Assembly (NCBI GenBank): GCA_019119205.1
Contig: DWXK01000064.1
Location: 1-53,909 of the forward strand
Source of the DNA: Candidatus Mediterraneibacter intestinavium
GTDB lineage: Bacteria; Bacillota; Clostridia; Lachnospirales; Lachnospiraceae
Length of the DNA: 53,909 bases
Reading direction: 5' to 3'
The translations under genes were made by a program, and so were the position numbers. This document shows positions 1-7,924 of this stretch, piece by piece. A model generated the notes under the pieces. It made no database searches. It was not told the origin of the DNA and worked only from the letters and a program-made list of their open reading frames with translations. The number at the start of each line of letters is the position of its first letter. Positions within the stretch are counted from its first letter, which is position 1.

Positions 1-49
1 GCCGTGTACTTTTTAAAAAGTGTCAGGCACTTTTTAAAAAGTACACGGC
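1..49. repeat. Dispersed palindromic repeat, copy A
   Basis: Perfect inverted repeat with 22-bp arms (1-22 and 28-49) around the loop TCAGG. The arms begin GCCGTGTACTTTTT. Related palindromes occur at 7841-7903 and 46517-46558. It lies just 3' of the MarR gene (minus strand) and could also act as a terminator hairpin. The copy may continue beyond the left edge of the window. Confidence 0.85.
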
Positions 50-76
50 ACCACTTGAAATAAATTATCTGACAAC

Positions 77-511
77 TCACGGATCTGCGATATTGTAGAG
101 TAGTTTTTCGAGATTTTTCCGCAGGGCCGCCACCTCTCTTTTGGTCATCCCTCTCGTCAGCTCCCGGTCCAGCTTCCTGCGGTCGTTCTCCATGCGCCGC
201 TGGATATCATATGCCTTTTCCGTGAGATAGATATTTTTCTTTCTCTTATCACTCGCATTGGGAACGCACAGGATATAACCCTTCTCATCCAGACGCTTCA
301 AAAGGCCGGTCACGGTAGGATTTTTCAGGTTCAGGGCGCGCTCAACATCTCTCTGGCTGACTTCCTCTTTGCTCGTATGAAAGAGATAATCCAGCACAGC
401 GCACTGGGATGCCGTGATCCCGATCGTCCTGAGCCTCTCGTTCAGATCTTTCTCGTACACATTATTTATCTGCTTGATCATAAAGCCTATGGGCTGACCG
501 CGTCTCTCCAT
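77..511 (-). CDS. MarR family transcriptional regulator
   Basis: The 144-residue product has the size and layout of a MarR-type winged-helix DNA-binding regulator. The middle carries the recognition helix and wing region (QRDVERALNLKNPTVTGLLK, then LDEKGYI and the SDKRKKNIYLT wing). The start is ATG at 511, preceded by GGAGGG about five bases upstream. It lies 29 bp downstream of hom on the same strand, so the two are probably cotranscribed, although a functional link between a MarR protein and homoserine dehydrogenase is not obvious. MarR proteins usually respond to small phenolic or stress ligands; the ligand and targets here are unknown. Confidence 0.88.
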   Translation of the reverse strand: MERRGQPIGFMIKQINNVYEKDLNERLRTIGITASQCAVLDYLFHTSKEEVSQRDVERALNLKNPTVTGLLKRLDEKGYILCVPNASDKRKKNIYLTEKAYDIQRRMENDRRKLDRELTRGMTKREVAALRKNLEKLLYNIADP

Positions 512-540
512 CTGTACCCTCCGTTAACGTCCACGTTCCG

Positions 541-1818
541 TTAAAACTCTCTTATGACACTGCTGATCTCGGAGATGTTTTCCATCTTTTCGAGCCTGCT
601 CAGTGCGTCTTTCATATTGAGTTCCTTTACCTTCTCTGTCACGATCACCAGTTCTGCCTGTTCCGTCTTTGCATTCTTCTGTACAACACGCGCGATACTG
701 ACCTCATGTTCCCCGAACACCTGCGCGATCTGTGCGAGGACACCGGGACGGTTCTTCACCTGCATGCGGATAAAGAATTTGTTTTCTGCCTCCCCGAAAG
801 GTTTTACCGGGAGCTTCCTGTAACAGGTACAGCTGATCCTTCCCGTACAGCCGTACGCGATATCTCTCGCTACATCGATCACATCTCCCACGACCGCGCT
901 CGCCGTCGGCATCTCTCCTGCTCCCCGGCCGTAGAACATGGCGTCGTCCACAGCATCTCCATGTATGAACACGGCATTGAATGAATTCCTCACAGAAGCC
1001 AGAGGGTGCTCTCTGTTCAGCATCACCGGATACACGCCTGCCTCGATCCCGTCCGGCGTGTTGCGCGCCACGCCCAGGAGCTTGATGACACTGTCAAACT
1101 CTTTCGCGTAGGCAATGTCCGCTGCCGTGATCTTCGAGATTCCTTCCGTATATACATCGTCAAAGACGACCCGGGAGTGAAATGCAATAGATGCCATGAT
1201 GGCAACCTTTCTCCCTGCATCCAGCCCCTCCACATCCGCGGTGGGGTCCGCCTCTGCATACCCAAGTTCCTGGGCCTTCTTAAGAGCGTCATCAAACTCC
1301 ATGCCATCTTCAAACATTTTTGTCAGGATATAGTTTGTAGTGCCGTTCACGATCCCCAGTACCTCAGAGATCTCATTCGCCGCAAGGCACTGCTTCAGCG
1401 GGCGGATGATCGGGATCCCGCCTGCAACCGCCGCCTCAAAAAGGAAATCTGCTCCTGTTTCCTGGGCGGTATCCAGCAGTTCTCTCCCCTGCTCCGCGAT
1501 CAGGTCTTTATTCGCAGAGACCACGTGCTTCCCGGCTCGCAGCGCCTCGAGGATCATGGTCCGCGCCGGTTCCATCCCGCCGATGACCTCGACCACGATC
1601 TGGATCTCGTCATCCTCAATGATCTCCTTCCAGTCGTCTGTGAGCAGCGACGGATCAACGCCCTCTCTCTTCTTATGCATATTGTGAACAAGGATCTTTT
1701 TGATCTCCAGCTGCGCGCCGATCGTCTGTTCCATCACATCCGACCGCATATCGATCAGCTTATATACTCCGGTCCCAACTGTTCCCAGACCCAGAAGAGC
1801 AAGCTTTATCTTCTTCAT
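541..1818 (-). CDS. hom: Homoserine dehydrogenase
   Basis: The 425-residue enzyme would reduce aspartate semialdehyde to homoserine, the branch point to threonine and methionine. It begins with a Rossmann motif (LLGLGTVGTGVY), has the catalytic-domain signature around AEADPTADVEGLDAGRK, and ends with an ACT domain (FFIRMQVKNRPGVLAQIAQ), as in feedback-regulated monofunctional Hom. The open frame runs about 34 codons further upstream, but ATG 1818 is chosen: it has AAAGGGGTG just upstream and the protein then starts at the usual MKKIKLALLG. An extended -10 (TGTTATACT) lies about 30 bp upstream. The gene follows tRNA-Gly and its terminator and is followed closely by marR. Confidence 0.96.
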   Translation of the reverse strand: MKKIKLALLGLGTVGTGVYKLIDMRSDVMEQTIGAQLEIKKILVHNMHKKREGVDPSLLTDDWKEIIEDDEIQIVVEVIGGMEPARTMILEALRAGKHVVSANKDLIAEQGRELLDTAQETGADFLFEAAVAGGIPIIRPLKQCLAANEISEVLGIVNGTTNYILTKMFEDGMEFDDALKKAQELGYAEADPTADVEGLDAGRKVAIMASIAFHSRVVFDDVYTEGISKITAADIAYAKEFDSVIKLLGVARNTPDGIEAGVYPVMLNREHPLASVRNSFNAVFIHGDAVDDAMFYGRGAGEMPTASAVVGDVIDVARDIAYGCTGRISCTCYRKLPVKPFGEAENKFFIRMQVKNRPGVLAQIAQVFGEHEVSIARVVQKNAKTEQAELVIVTEKVKELNMKDALSRLEKMENISEISSVIREF

Positions 1819-1846
1819 CCAAACACCCCTTTCTTTCAGTGTCCCC

Positions 1847-1852
1847 AGTATA
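1847..1852 (-). promoter_or_regulatory. Putative hom promoter -10 (extended)
   Basis: On the minus strand TGTTATACT forms an extended -10 box about 30 bp before the hom start. No convincing -35 hexamer is present, so the assignment rests on the extended -10 and its position after the tRNA terminator. Confidence 0.45.
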
Positions 1853-1974
1853 ACACAAAAACCATTTCTGCGAAAACCCCTGCCACGGAGAATCACCTCT
1901 GCTCCAGCGGAGGTAGTCATAACGAACCCCGGTACAGAAAACTGCTGCCGGAAAACTTCCCGCAGTCATGGATA

Positions 1975-2017
1975 AAGAAAAAGCACCTGAACCTCTTTTC
2001 AAGGAGCTCAAGTGCTT
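1975..2017 (-). terminator. Rho-independent terminator after tRNA-Gly
   Basis: On the minus strand a stem beginning AAGCACTTGAGC pairs with a downstream arm ending GGTGCTT and runs into TTTCTTT. It begins 8 nt beyond the 3' end of the tRNA gene and separates it from hom. Confidence 0.75.
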
Positions 2018-2024
2018 CTTTCAG

Positions 2025-2097
2025 AGCGACAGACGGGGCTCGAACCCGCGACCCCGACCTTGGCAAGGTCGTACTCTACCAACTGAGCCACTGTCGC
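2025..2097 (-). tRNA. tRNA-Gly (GCC anticodon)
   Basis: A 73-nt cloverleaf can be drawn: acceptor GCGACAG/CTGTCGC, D arm GGCTCAGTTGGTAGAG, anticodon stem CGACC/GGTCG with loop TTGCCAA (anticodon GCC), and T arm GCGGGTTCGAGCCCCGT. The discriminator is T and the 3' CCA is not encoded (CTG follows), so CCA must be added after transcription. Confidence 0.97.
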
Positions 2098-2131
2098 ATT
2101 TTGTTGTGTTCCGTTGACCGGAACAATAAGT

Positions 2132-2160
2132 ACTATACTACAGCCCCTTAGAAATGTCAA
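2132..2160 (-). promoter_or_regulatory. tRNA-Gly promoter
   Basis: On the minus strand TTGACA (2155-2160), a 17-bp spacer and TATAGT (2132-2137) form a near-consensus sigma-A promoter about 35 bp before the tRNA 5' end. Confidence 0.82.
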
Positions 2161-2293
2161 CAACTTTTTTAAAAAAACTTTTTATTTTTTTCTTTATAGT
2201 TTTTTTCAGTTTTATAGTATAATGAATTTAAGCATTTCCTGTTTTCAGGGAAGGCATGTACAGCTGTCTTCATTTTACAAAAGGAGGTTATCC

Positions 2294-3013
2294 ATGAAAA
2301 AGAAAAGACTCTTTCCACTTCTTCTCTTTCCGATTCTCCTTGCCGGATGCGGAAAACAGCACGGCGCAGGCACTGACCGCCCCGAATGGCTTTCTGATCT
2401 GTACAGCAGCAACTATGCATACCGAAAGACGACCTGCACGATCCAGGACGAACAGACAACGACTCTCTCCATCATGGAGGGAAAAGTCGTCTCTTCTCCT
2501 TACAGAGAATATATCCGCGTTGTATTTCCGGAGGATTCCGTCTGGTCAGAAGCATATTTCTACGGTTCCGGGAAGCAGATAGATGCAAAACTCTATACAA
2601 GAGTTCAGGGTGTGGTAGAGCAGAAGACCAGCCGTGTTTACCCTTACGGATATAAGGAAGCTTCGGATTTTTCCCCAGAGGGTACTGAAGAAAAGGACGG
2701 CAAAACTTTTGACGTCTATACTTCCGAATACCAGGTAAACCTCAATGAGACACTTGGGCTTCCGGACAGCTATAATATCCTGAACGCCCCTGTCTCCCAG
2801 AAATATTATGTGGACCCCGACAATGATACTGTCTCTTATATCTGTACAGACCTCACAGATCTCCAAGGCAGGTCCTCTCTTGCCCTGGACATAGCATACG
2901 GTGATCTGTCCGAAGCCGAAGCTTCCCGCATCCTGGAAGAAGACCAGACGAGGCATATCGAGATATTGGAAATCCTGGAAACCGGGGATTCAGTGGAGGT
3001 GACAGTTCCCTGA
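2294..3013 (+). CDS. Predicted lipoprotein, function unknown
   Basis: The 239-residue protein starts at ATG 2294, eight bases after AAGGAGG. It has a lipoprotein signal peptide: lysines at the N-terminus, a hydrophobic stretch and the lipobox LLAGC at about residues 14-18. The mature part begins with a polar linker and contains several Tyr-rich segments (YSSNYAYRK, YFYGSGK, YKEASDF) that suggest a beta-rich extracytoplasmic domain, perhaps of the LolA-like kind; this is only an impression. A -10-like TATAAT at 2218-2223 lies upstream. It is divergent from tRNA-Gly and followed closely by the HicB-like gene. Confidence 0.85.
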   Translation: MKKKRLFPLLLFPILLAGCGKQHGAGTDRPEWLSDLYSSNYAYRKTTCTIQDEQTTTLSIMEGKVVSSPYREYIRVVFPEDSVWSEAYFYGSGKQIDAKLYTRVQGVVEQKTSRVYPYGYKEASDFSPEGTEEKDGKTFDVYTSEYQVNLNETLGLPDSYNILNAPVSQKYYVDPDNDTVSYICTDLTDLQGRSSLALDIAYGDLSEAEASRILEEDQTRHIEILEILETGDSVEVTVP

Positions 3014-3108
3014 CGCTTTATGTTTCCCTTGCGGATTTCTCTATGCCGATATATACTATACTGGATGAGTCTGGAAAACTCAATCAGACTATAAAGGAGC
3101 AAACAGTC

Positions 3109-3387
3109 ATGAAATTCATATACCCTGCGGTTTTCCGCCCCAAAAAGGATGGCGGCTACCATGCCTGGTTCCCGGACCTGGAGTGCTGCGAAGCCTCCGG
3201 CGAGACCCTGGATGACGCCATCGAAAACGCCAACGAGGCATGCCGGAATTGGATCACTGTGGAGCTCGAGGAAGAAGACCCACTTCTCCCCTATGTCTCT
3301 GACCATGATGATATCGAGACAGAAGAAGGCGATATCATCCGGAACATCTCCGTAAATATCCGGTTCTATGAAGGATGGGATGAATAA
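3109..3387 (+). CDS. HicB-family antitoxin-like protein, orphan
   Basis: The 92-residue protein starts at ATG 3109 behind AAAGGAG. The N-terminal half matches the HicB fold: FIYPAVFRPKKDGGYHAWFPDLE, then ASGETLDDAIENANEA, typical of the partial RNase H fold of HicB antitoxins. The C-terminal part is short and acidic, with no clear DNA-binding domain. No HicA toxin frame (about 60 residues) is present before it (95 bp to the lipoprotein) or after it (a terminator follows at once). It may be a stand-alone HicB-like protein rather than half of an active toxin-antitoxin pair. Confidence 0.8.
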   Translation: MKFIYPAVFRPKKDGGYHAWFPDLECCEASGETLDDAIENANEACRNWITVELEEEDPLLPYVSDHDDIETEEGDIIRNISVNIRFYEGWDE

Positions 3388-3430
3388 AGATCAGGCGGTC
3401 CATGTTCGAGAACATGTCCGCCTGATCTTT
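3386..3430. terminator. Bidirectional terminator between hicB-like gene and kup
   Basis: AAAGATCAGGCGG at 3386-3398 pairs with CCGCCTGATCTTT at 3418-3430. A run of A on one side and T on the other allows termination of both converging genes. Confidence 0.85.
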
Positions 3431-3441
3431 TATTTTCTGTA

Positions 3442-5466
3442 TCAGCTTTTCTCCGTGACCTCTTTTTTTCTCGGACGGAACCGCTCCAGGGGATGCATCA
3501 CTTTTTCCTGGATAAACAACGGCACGTACTCGATCATCATGGAAGAGTTCTCCAGTCCATACCATCTCTCCGGCGATCCCGCGATATGGCGGATAGCATA
3601 TTTCAGCGATATGGCGATCCTCTGCGCCGGTGTCACATCACTTTCCGGGATCAACGTTTTTCTGATCATGCAGAATTTGAACGTTCCAACAGAGGTCTCC
3701 TGATAAATGGAATATTTCTTATTCTGCCTCGGCAGTTCCCCGCTTTCGATCATCTCTGTGACGATCTGGCGGAGGTACACATTGATCCTCTGGTGTTCCT
3801 TAAAACCAAGGAACAGTCCCACATTGAACACAAAATCAGTACCGTAATCCTCCACACGGTATCTCGACGTATAAGGTTCATCTGTCACATAGATATGCAC
3901 GAACCAGTACGCCTGGGCTCTCTTCGGTTCTTTGTCCAGGATCGAATAAAGAACGTCCCTGTCCACATATTCCGGATTCTTCTCTTTAATGATAAAGACC
4001 ATGTTCTCGCTCTTCATGTCAATGGCGATATCATTCTTCAGCTTTCTGAGTTTTGGGATATAGTCCTTTATCTTCAGCCTCACGCTCTGCATCTGTTCCA
4101 CCTGGGTTCCTTTATCCCATACGTACATGACAAGGAGGAGCAGCAATGCGATCAGCATCGCCACATATCCGCCTGCGAAAAATTTCCCCAGGCTGGAGAA
4201 AAAGAACACACACTCCAGCGCCCCGAACACCACCGCCATCAGCACCGCCGCAGCAGGTTTTCGCTTCACTTTTGTCAGATATGCCGTCAGAAGGAGTGTT
4301 GTCATGAGCATGGTGAGCGTGATGGCAAGTCCGTATGCCGATTCCATCCTGGCGCTGGTCCGGAAATACAGCACTACAGCGGTACATCCGATCCACAGCA
4401 CAGTATTTACAAGTGAGATATAAAGCTGTCCCTTTGTGCGGGACGGATAGATGATCTGCATATGCGGCATCAGATCCAGACGGATCGCTTCCGATACCAG
4501 CGTAAAGGAACCGCTGATCAGCGCCTGGGATGCTATCACCGCTGCAGCGGCGCCAAGGAGTACTGCCGCAGGACGGATCTGTTCCGGCAGCATCAGGAAA
4601 AACGGATTCAGATCCTCAATAGAGGAGAGCGCCTGATTTCCCGCATTCTCGATCAGCCATGCCCCCTGCCCCAGATAATTCAGGATCAGGCAGACTTTCA
4701 CGAACGGCCAGCTGAAATAGATACTCTGCTTTCCCACATGTCCCATATCCGAATACAGCGCCTCCGCTCCCGTCGCCGCCAGGAACACGCTCCCCAGGAT
4801 CATAAACCCTTCCCTGTTATAAGGACTGAGAAGAACGCGGACAGCCCATACCGGATTCAGTGCCTGAAGGATATAGAGGTGTCCTCCCATCCTGTATATC
4901 CCCGCTGCGGCAAGAAAGAGGAACCAGGCTGTCATCACCGGACCGAAGATCTTCCCGATCACATTGGTTCCAGCCCTCTGGATCAGGAAAAGAACGCAGA
5001 TGATGATAAGTGTTATGACCGTGATCTTTTCATGTCCTTCTCCAAGAAAAAGATCCAGCGCCGGAATACTCCGGATACCTTCCACCGCCGTGGTCACTGT
5101 CACGGCAGGGGTAAGAACACCGTCTGCAAGGAGCGCGGCTCCTCCTATCATGGCAGGCCATACAAGCCACCTGCCCTGCTTTCTTACCAGGCTGAACAGA
5201 GAAAAGATCCCTCCCTCACCATGATTGTCTGCTTTCATGGCGATCAGCACATATTTCACTGTTGTCAGAAGAGTGATGGTCCATATGACAAGTGACAGAG
5301 ATCCCAGAATGAAATCTCTGTTGATATTGGTGATGCCTCCGTTCCCGGCGATAACGGATTTCATAACATACATGGGAGAGGTCCCGATATCGCCGTACAC
5401 AACACCGATCGCGATCAGGATCATCCCAAGCTTTACACTATTATGTTTTTCTGTTAAGTTTTTCAT
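3442..5466 (-). CDS. kup: KUP-family potassium uptake transporter
   Basis: The 674-residue integral membrane protein matches KUP/HAK/KT proton-coupled potassium importers. The N-terminal signature GVVYGDIGTSPMYVMKS is clear, followed by about twelve hydrophobic segments up to about residue 430 and a cytoplasmic tail (VRLKIKDYIPKLRKLKNDI onward). Length is normal for the family. A TTG start with a seven-residue extension is possible, but ATG 5466 has GAGGAAA at proper spacing. It lies 26 bp after an unknown membrane-protein gene and may be the last gene of the aspS transcription unit. It ends against the bidirectional terminator. Confidence 0.94.
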   Translation of the reverse strand: MKNLTEKHNSVKLGMILIAIGVVYGDIGTSPMYVMKSVIAGNGGITNINRDFILGSLSLVIWTITLLTTVKYVLIAMKADNHGEGGIFSLFSLVRKQGRWLVWPAMIGGAALLADGVLTPAVTVTTAVEGIRSIPALDLFLGEGHEKITVITLIIICVLFLIQRAGTNVIGKIFGPVMTAWFLFLAAAGIYRMGGHLYILQALNPVWAVRVLLSPYNREGFMILGSVFLAATGAEALYSDMGHVGKQSIYFSWPFVKVCLILNYLGQGAWLIENAGNQALSSIEDLNPFFLMLPEQIRPAAVLLGAAAAVIASQALISGSFTLVSEAIRLDLMPHMQIIYPSRTKGQLYISLVNTVLWIGCTAVVLYFRTSARMESAYGLAITLTMLMTTLLLTAYLTKVKRKPAAAVLMAVVFGALECVFFFSSLGKFFAGGYVAMLIALLLLLVMYVWDKGTQVEQMQSVRLKIKDYIPKLRKLKNDIAIDMKSENMVFIIKEKNPEYVDRDVLYSILDKEPKRAQAYWFVHIYVTDEPYTSRYRVEDYGTDFVFNVGLFLGFKEHQRINVYLRQIVTEMIESGELPRQNKKYSIYQETSVGTFKFCMIRKTLIPESDVTPAQRIAISLKYAIRHIAGSPERWYGLENSSMMIEYVPLFIQEKVMHPLERFRPRKKEVTEKS

Positions 5467-5492
5467 TTTCTTTTCCTCACGAATCAACTTTT

Positions 5493-5972
5493 TCAGCAGA
5501 ACCGGGTTTTCCGCCCGTCCTGATCCTCTTTAATCCATATGGAACTTCTCTTTTTTCCGTCCTTATCGTGAAGAGTCTTCAACATCCTCTCTGTCCGGCA
5601 CGAAAGTTTCTCTTTTCTGACTCCGGGCAACGAATATATGTCTTTTACAGCAAATAGTATCATCGCAGCTGCTGGTAGGAATACAGTCCAATTCATCGGA
5701 CCGGCTGACTTCCTCTTCCATCCCATCCCGGGCACAGAACGTCTGGATCCCACCGCTTCCTCTTTCAACGCCGGAGACACAGTCTGTATGTCACTTCTGT
5801 CAAATAACAGTGTTTCCGAATCAGGAGATTGAACAGAACCGGAGTTTTTTCTCATCTCTGTATAAATTCCCTTGATCACAGCATTATTTTCAGAAAAAGT
5901 GGGTACAAAAAAGGAAAGGCAGCAGATGAACACCAAACACAGGATACATTTTCTATGTCTCAGCTTTTTCAT
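5493..5972 (-). CDS. Small membrane/secreted protein of unknown function
   Basis: The 159-residue product is not recognised. It starts at ATG 5972 behind GAGGAAAGGGAAC. An N-terminal signal or anchor (KCILCLVFICCLSFFVPTFS) is followed by a polar, Ser-rich stretch, a second hydrophobic segment near residues 95-112 (WTVFLPAAAMILFAV) and a basic C-terminal tail rich in Lys/Arg. It sits between aspS (46 bp) and kup (26 bp) on the same strand, so it is probably cotranscribed with both. A role accessory to the potassium transporter is conceivable only from position. Confidence 0.6.
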   Translation of the reverse strand: MKKLRHRKCILCLVFICCLSFFVPTFSENNAVIKGIYTEMRKNSGSVQSPDSETLLFDRSDIQTVSPALKEEAVGSRRSVPGMGWKRKSAGPMNWTVFLPAAAMILFAVKDIYSLPGVRKEKLSCRTERMLKTLHDKDGKKRSSIWIKEDQDGRKTRFC

Positions 5973-6018
5973 TGTTCCCTTTCCTCACGATCTGCGATTC
6001 TTATACTCTTTTAACAGG

Positions 6019-7821
6019 TCACTCTGCCTTTTCCGGCAGTGCCTTTACTTCAAGCCCCAGTTCTTCCAGCTGCTTCTCGTCAGCCGGCGTCGGCGCCTCT
6101 GTCATCAGGCAGGATGCATCCTTGATCTTAGGAAATGCGATCACATCGCGGATGCTGTCCTGTTTCGCCATGAGCATCACAAGGCGGTCCAGGCCGTAGG
6201 CAAGTCCTGCGTGCGGCGGCACTCCGTACTTGAACGCCTCAAGAAGGAATCCAAACTGGCTGTGCGCCTGCTCTTTGGTGAATCCCAGCGCTTCAAACAT
6301 CTTCTCCTGGATGTCATCCATGTGGATCCTGACGCTTCCGCCGCCGATCTCATTTCCGTTGAGGACGATGTCGTAAGCCTTCGCTCGCACTTTCCCGAGT
6401 TCTCCCTTCTCCAGAAGAGGAAGGTCCTCTTCCATAGGCATGGTGAACGGGTGGTGCATCGCAAGATAGCGTCCCTGCTCCTCGCTCCACTCAAACTGCG
6501 GGAACTCGGTGATCCACACGAAGCGGTACTCATTCTTGTCCAGAAGTTCAAGCTGCTTTGCAAGTTCCACACGCAGAGCGCCCAGAGAATCCCATACCAC
6601 TTTGTTCTGATCTGCAGCGAACAGGAGAAGGTCGCCCGGCTCTCCCTTCATGGCGCTGACCAGGTCTGCCATCTCTTCTTCGCCCATAAACTTCGCAAAA
6701 GAAGATTTTACCGTGCCATCCTCCTGGATCGCAATGTATGCCAGTCCTTTTGCGCCATAATCTTTTACAAATGCGGTCAGCTTGTCGATCTTCTTTCTCG
6801 GCATGCCGCCCTGTCCCTTGGCGTTGATACCGCGCACGCTTCCGCCGTTTTCGATCGCGCCGGTGAACACGCCGAAGCCGCAGCCTCTCACCACATCTGT
6901 CACATCAGTCAGCTCCATGCCGAAGCGCAGATCCGGTTTGTCAGAACCGAAGCGGTCCATCGCCTCCTGCCAGGTCATCCTCTGGATCGGAAGCTGAACA
7001 TCCACATCAAGGACTTCTTTGAACAGTTTTGCAAGGTATCTCTCATTCACATCGATCACGTCGTCCACATCCACGAAAGACAGCTCCATATCGATCTGTG
7101 TGAATTCCGGCTGTCTGTCCGCACGCAGGTCCTCATCGCGGAAGCATCTCGCGATCTGGATGTAGCGGTCGAATCCGGAACACATCAGAAGCTGCTTGTA
7201 GAGCTGCGGAGACTGGGGAAGTCCGTAAAAGCTGCCCGGATGGACACGGCTGGGCACAAGGTAATCTCTCGCACCTTCCGGCGTCGTCTTTCCCAGCATC
7301 GGCGTCTCGATCTCGATAAAGCCTTCCTCCGCAAAAAACTGGCGTGTCAGTGTCATGACCTGGCTCTTCATCATCAGATTTCTCTGAAGGTCCGGTCTTC
7401 TCAGGTCAAGGTAACGGTATTTCAGGCGCACCTCTTCCTTTGTCTTTGAATTTTCCTCCACCTGGAACGGAGGTGTGAGCGCAGATGAAAGGATTCTCAA
7501 TTCATTGGGGATGATCTCTATCTCTCCGGTCGCGATCTTGTCATTCACCGCGCCGGAACGCTTTGCGACCGTTCCCACAAATGCGACCACATATTCCGAA
7601 CGGAGGGAAGCCGCCTTCTCAAGGAGCGCCGCATCCGTCTTTCCTTCCTCACACACGACCTGGATGATCCCGGAGCGGTCACGCACGTCCACAAACACCA
7701 GACCGCCCTTGTTCCTATTCTTCTGCACCCAGCCCATGATGGTCACTGTCTCGCCCACATTCGCCGCAGACAGCTCACCGCACCGGTGTGTCCTCTTTAA
7801 TCCCTGCATTGATTCAGCCAT
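6019..7821 (-). CDS. aspS: Aspartate--tRNA ligase
   Basis: The 600-residue class II synthetase has the bacterial-type layout: an N-terminal OB-fold anticodon-binding domain (VTIMGWVQKNRNKGGLVFVDVRDR), motif 2 (RCFRDEDLRADRQPEFTQID), a GAD insertion domain, and motif 3 near the C-terminus (GLAYGLDRLVMLM). It charges tRNA-Asp in the cytoplasm. The start is ATG 7821 with AGAGAGG upstream. It follows hisS after a 103-bp gap that holds palindromic repeat copy B. The hisS-aspS order is common in Firmicutes. Confidence 0.98.
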   Translation of the reverse strand: MAESMQGLKRTHRCGELSAANVGETVTIMGWVQKNRNKGGLVFVDVRDRSGIIQVVCEEGKTDAALLEKAASLRSEYVVAFVGTVAKRSGAVNDKIATGEIEIIPNELRILSSALTPPFQVEENSKTKEEVRLKYRYLDLRRPDLQRNLMMKSQVMTLTRQFFAEEGFIEIETPMLGKTTPEGARDYLVPSRVHPGSFYGLPQSPQLYKQLLMCSGFDRYIQIARCFRDEDLRADRQPEFTQIDMELSFVDVDDVIDVNERYLAKLFKEVLDVDVQLPIQRMTWQEAMDRFGSDKPDLRFGMELTDVTDVVRGCGFGVFTGAIENGGSVRGINAKGQGGMPRKKIDKLTAFVKDYGAKGLAYIAIQEDGTVKSSFAKFMGEEEMADLVSAMKGEPGDLLLFAADQNKVVWDSLGALRVELAKQLELLDKNEYRFVWITEFPQFEWSEEQGRYLAMHHPFTMPMEEDLPLLEKGELGKVRAKAYDIVLNGNEIGGGSVRIHMDDIQEKMFEALGFTKEQAHSQFGFLLEAFKYGVPPHAGLAYGLDRLVMLMAKQDSIRDVIAFPKIKDASCLMTEAPTPADEKQLEELGLEVKALPEKAE

Positions 7822-7840
7822 TATATACCTCTCTTTCCTC

Positions 7841-7903
7841 AGGAGGTGCCGTGTACTTTTTCAAAAGTGTCAGGCACTTTTTCAAAAGTACACGGCACCT
7901 CCT
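7841..7903. repeat. Dispersed palindromic repeat, copy B
   Basis: An inverted repeat running from AGGAGGTGCC to GGCACCTCCT, with arms matching over nearly 29 bp, two central mismatches and loop TCAGG. It resembles copy A at 1-49 base for base over most of its length. It occupies the hisS-aspS intergenic region, ending about 20 bp from the aspS start codon, so it could affect the aspS leader. Confidence 0.88.
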
Positions 7904-7924
7904 GCAACTAACTGTCCGAATATT

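Noticed and set aside
541-1920. Longer form of homoserine dehydrogenase with 34 extra residues
   Set aside because: The extension lacks family similarity and covers the likely promoter; ATG 1818 has a ribosome site and matches the usual N-terminus.
1006-2151. Long plus-strand frame of 381 codons opposite hom and the tRNA
   Set aside because: It runs antisense to a clear homoserine dehydrogenase gene and through the tRNA-Gly gene; its translation is rich in Arg, His and Cys and has no recognisable domain.
5872-7449. Plus-strand frame of 525 codons opposite aspS
   Set aside because: Antisense shadow of aspS caused by codon bias; no ribosome site and no family resemblance.
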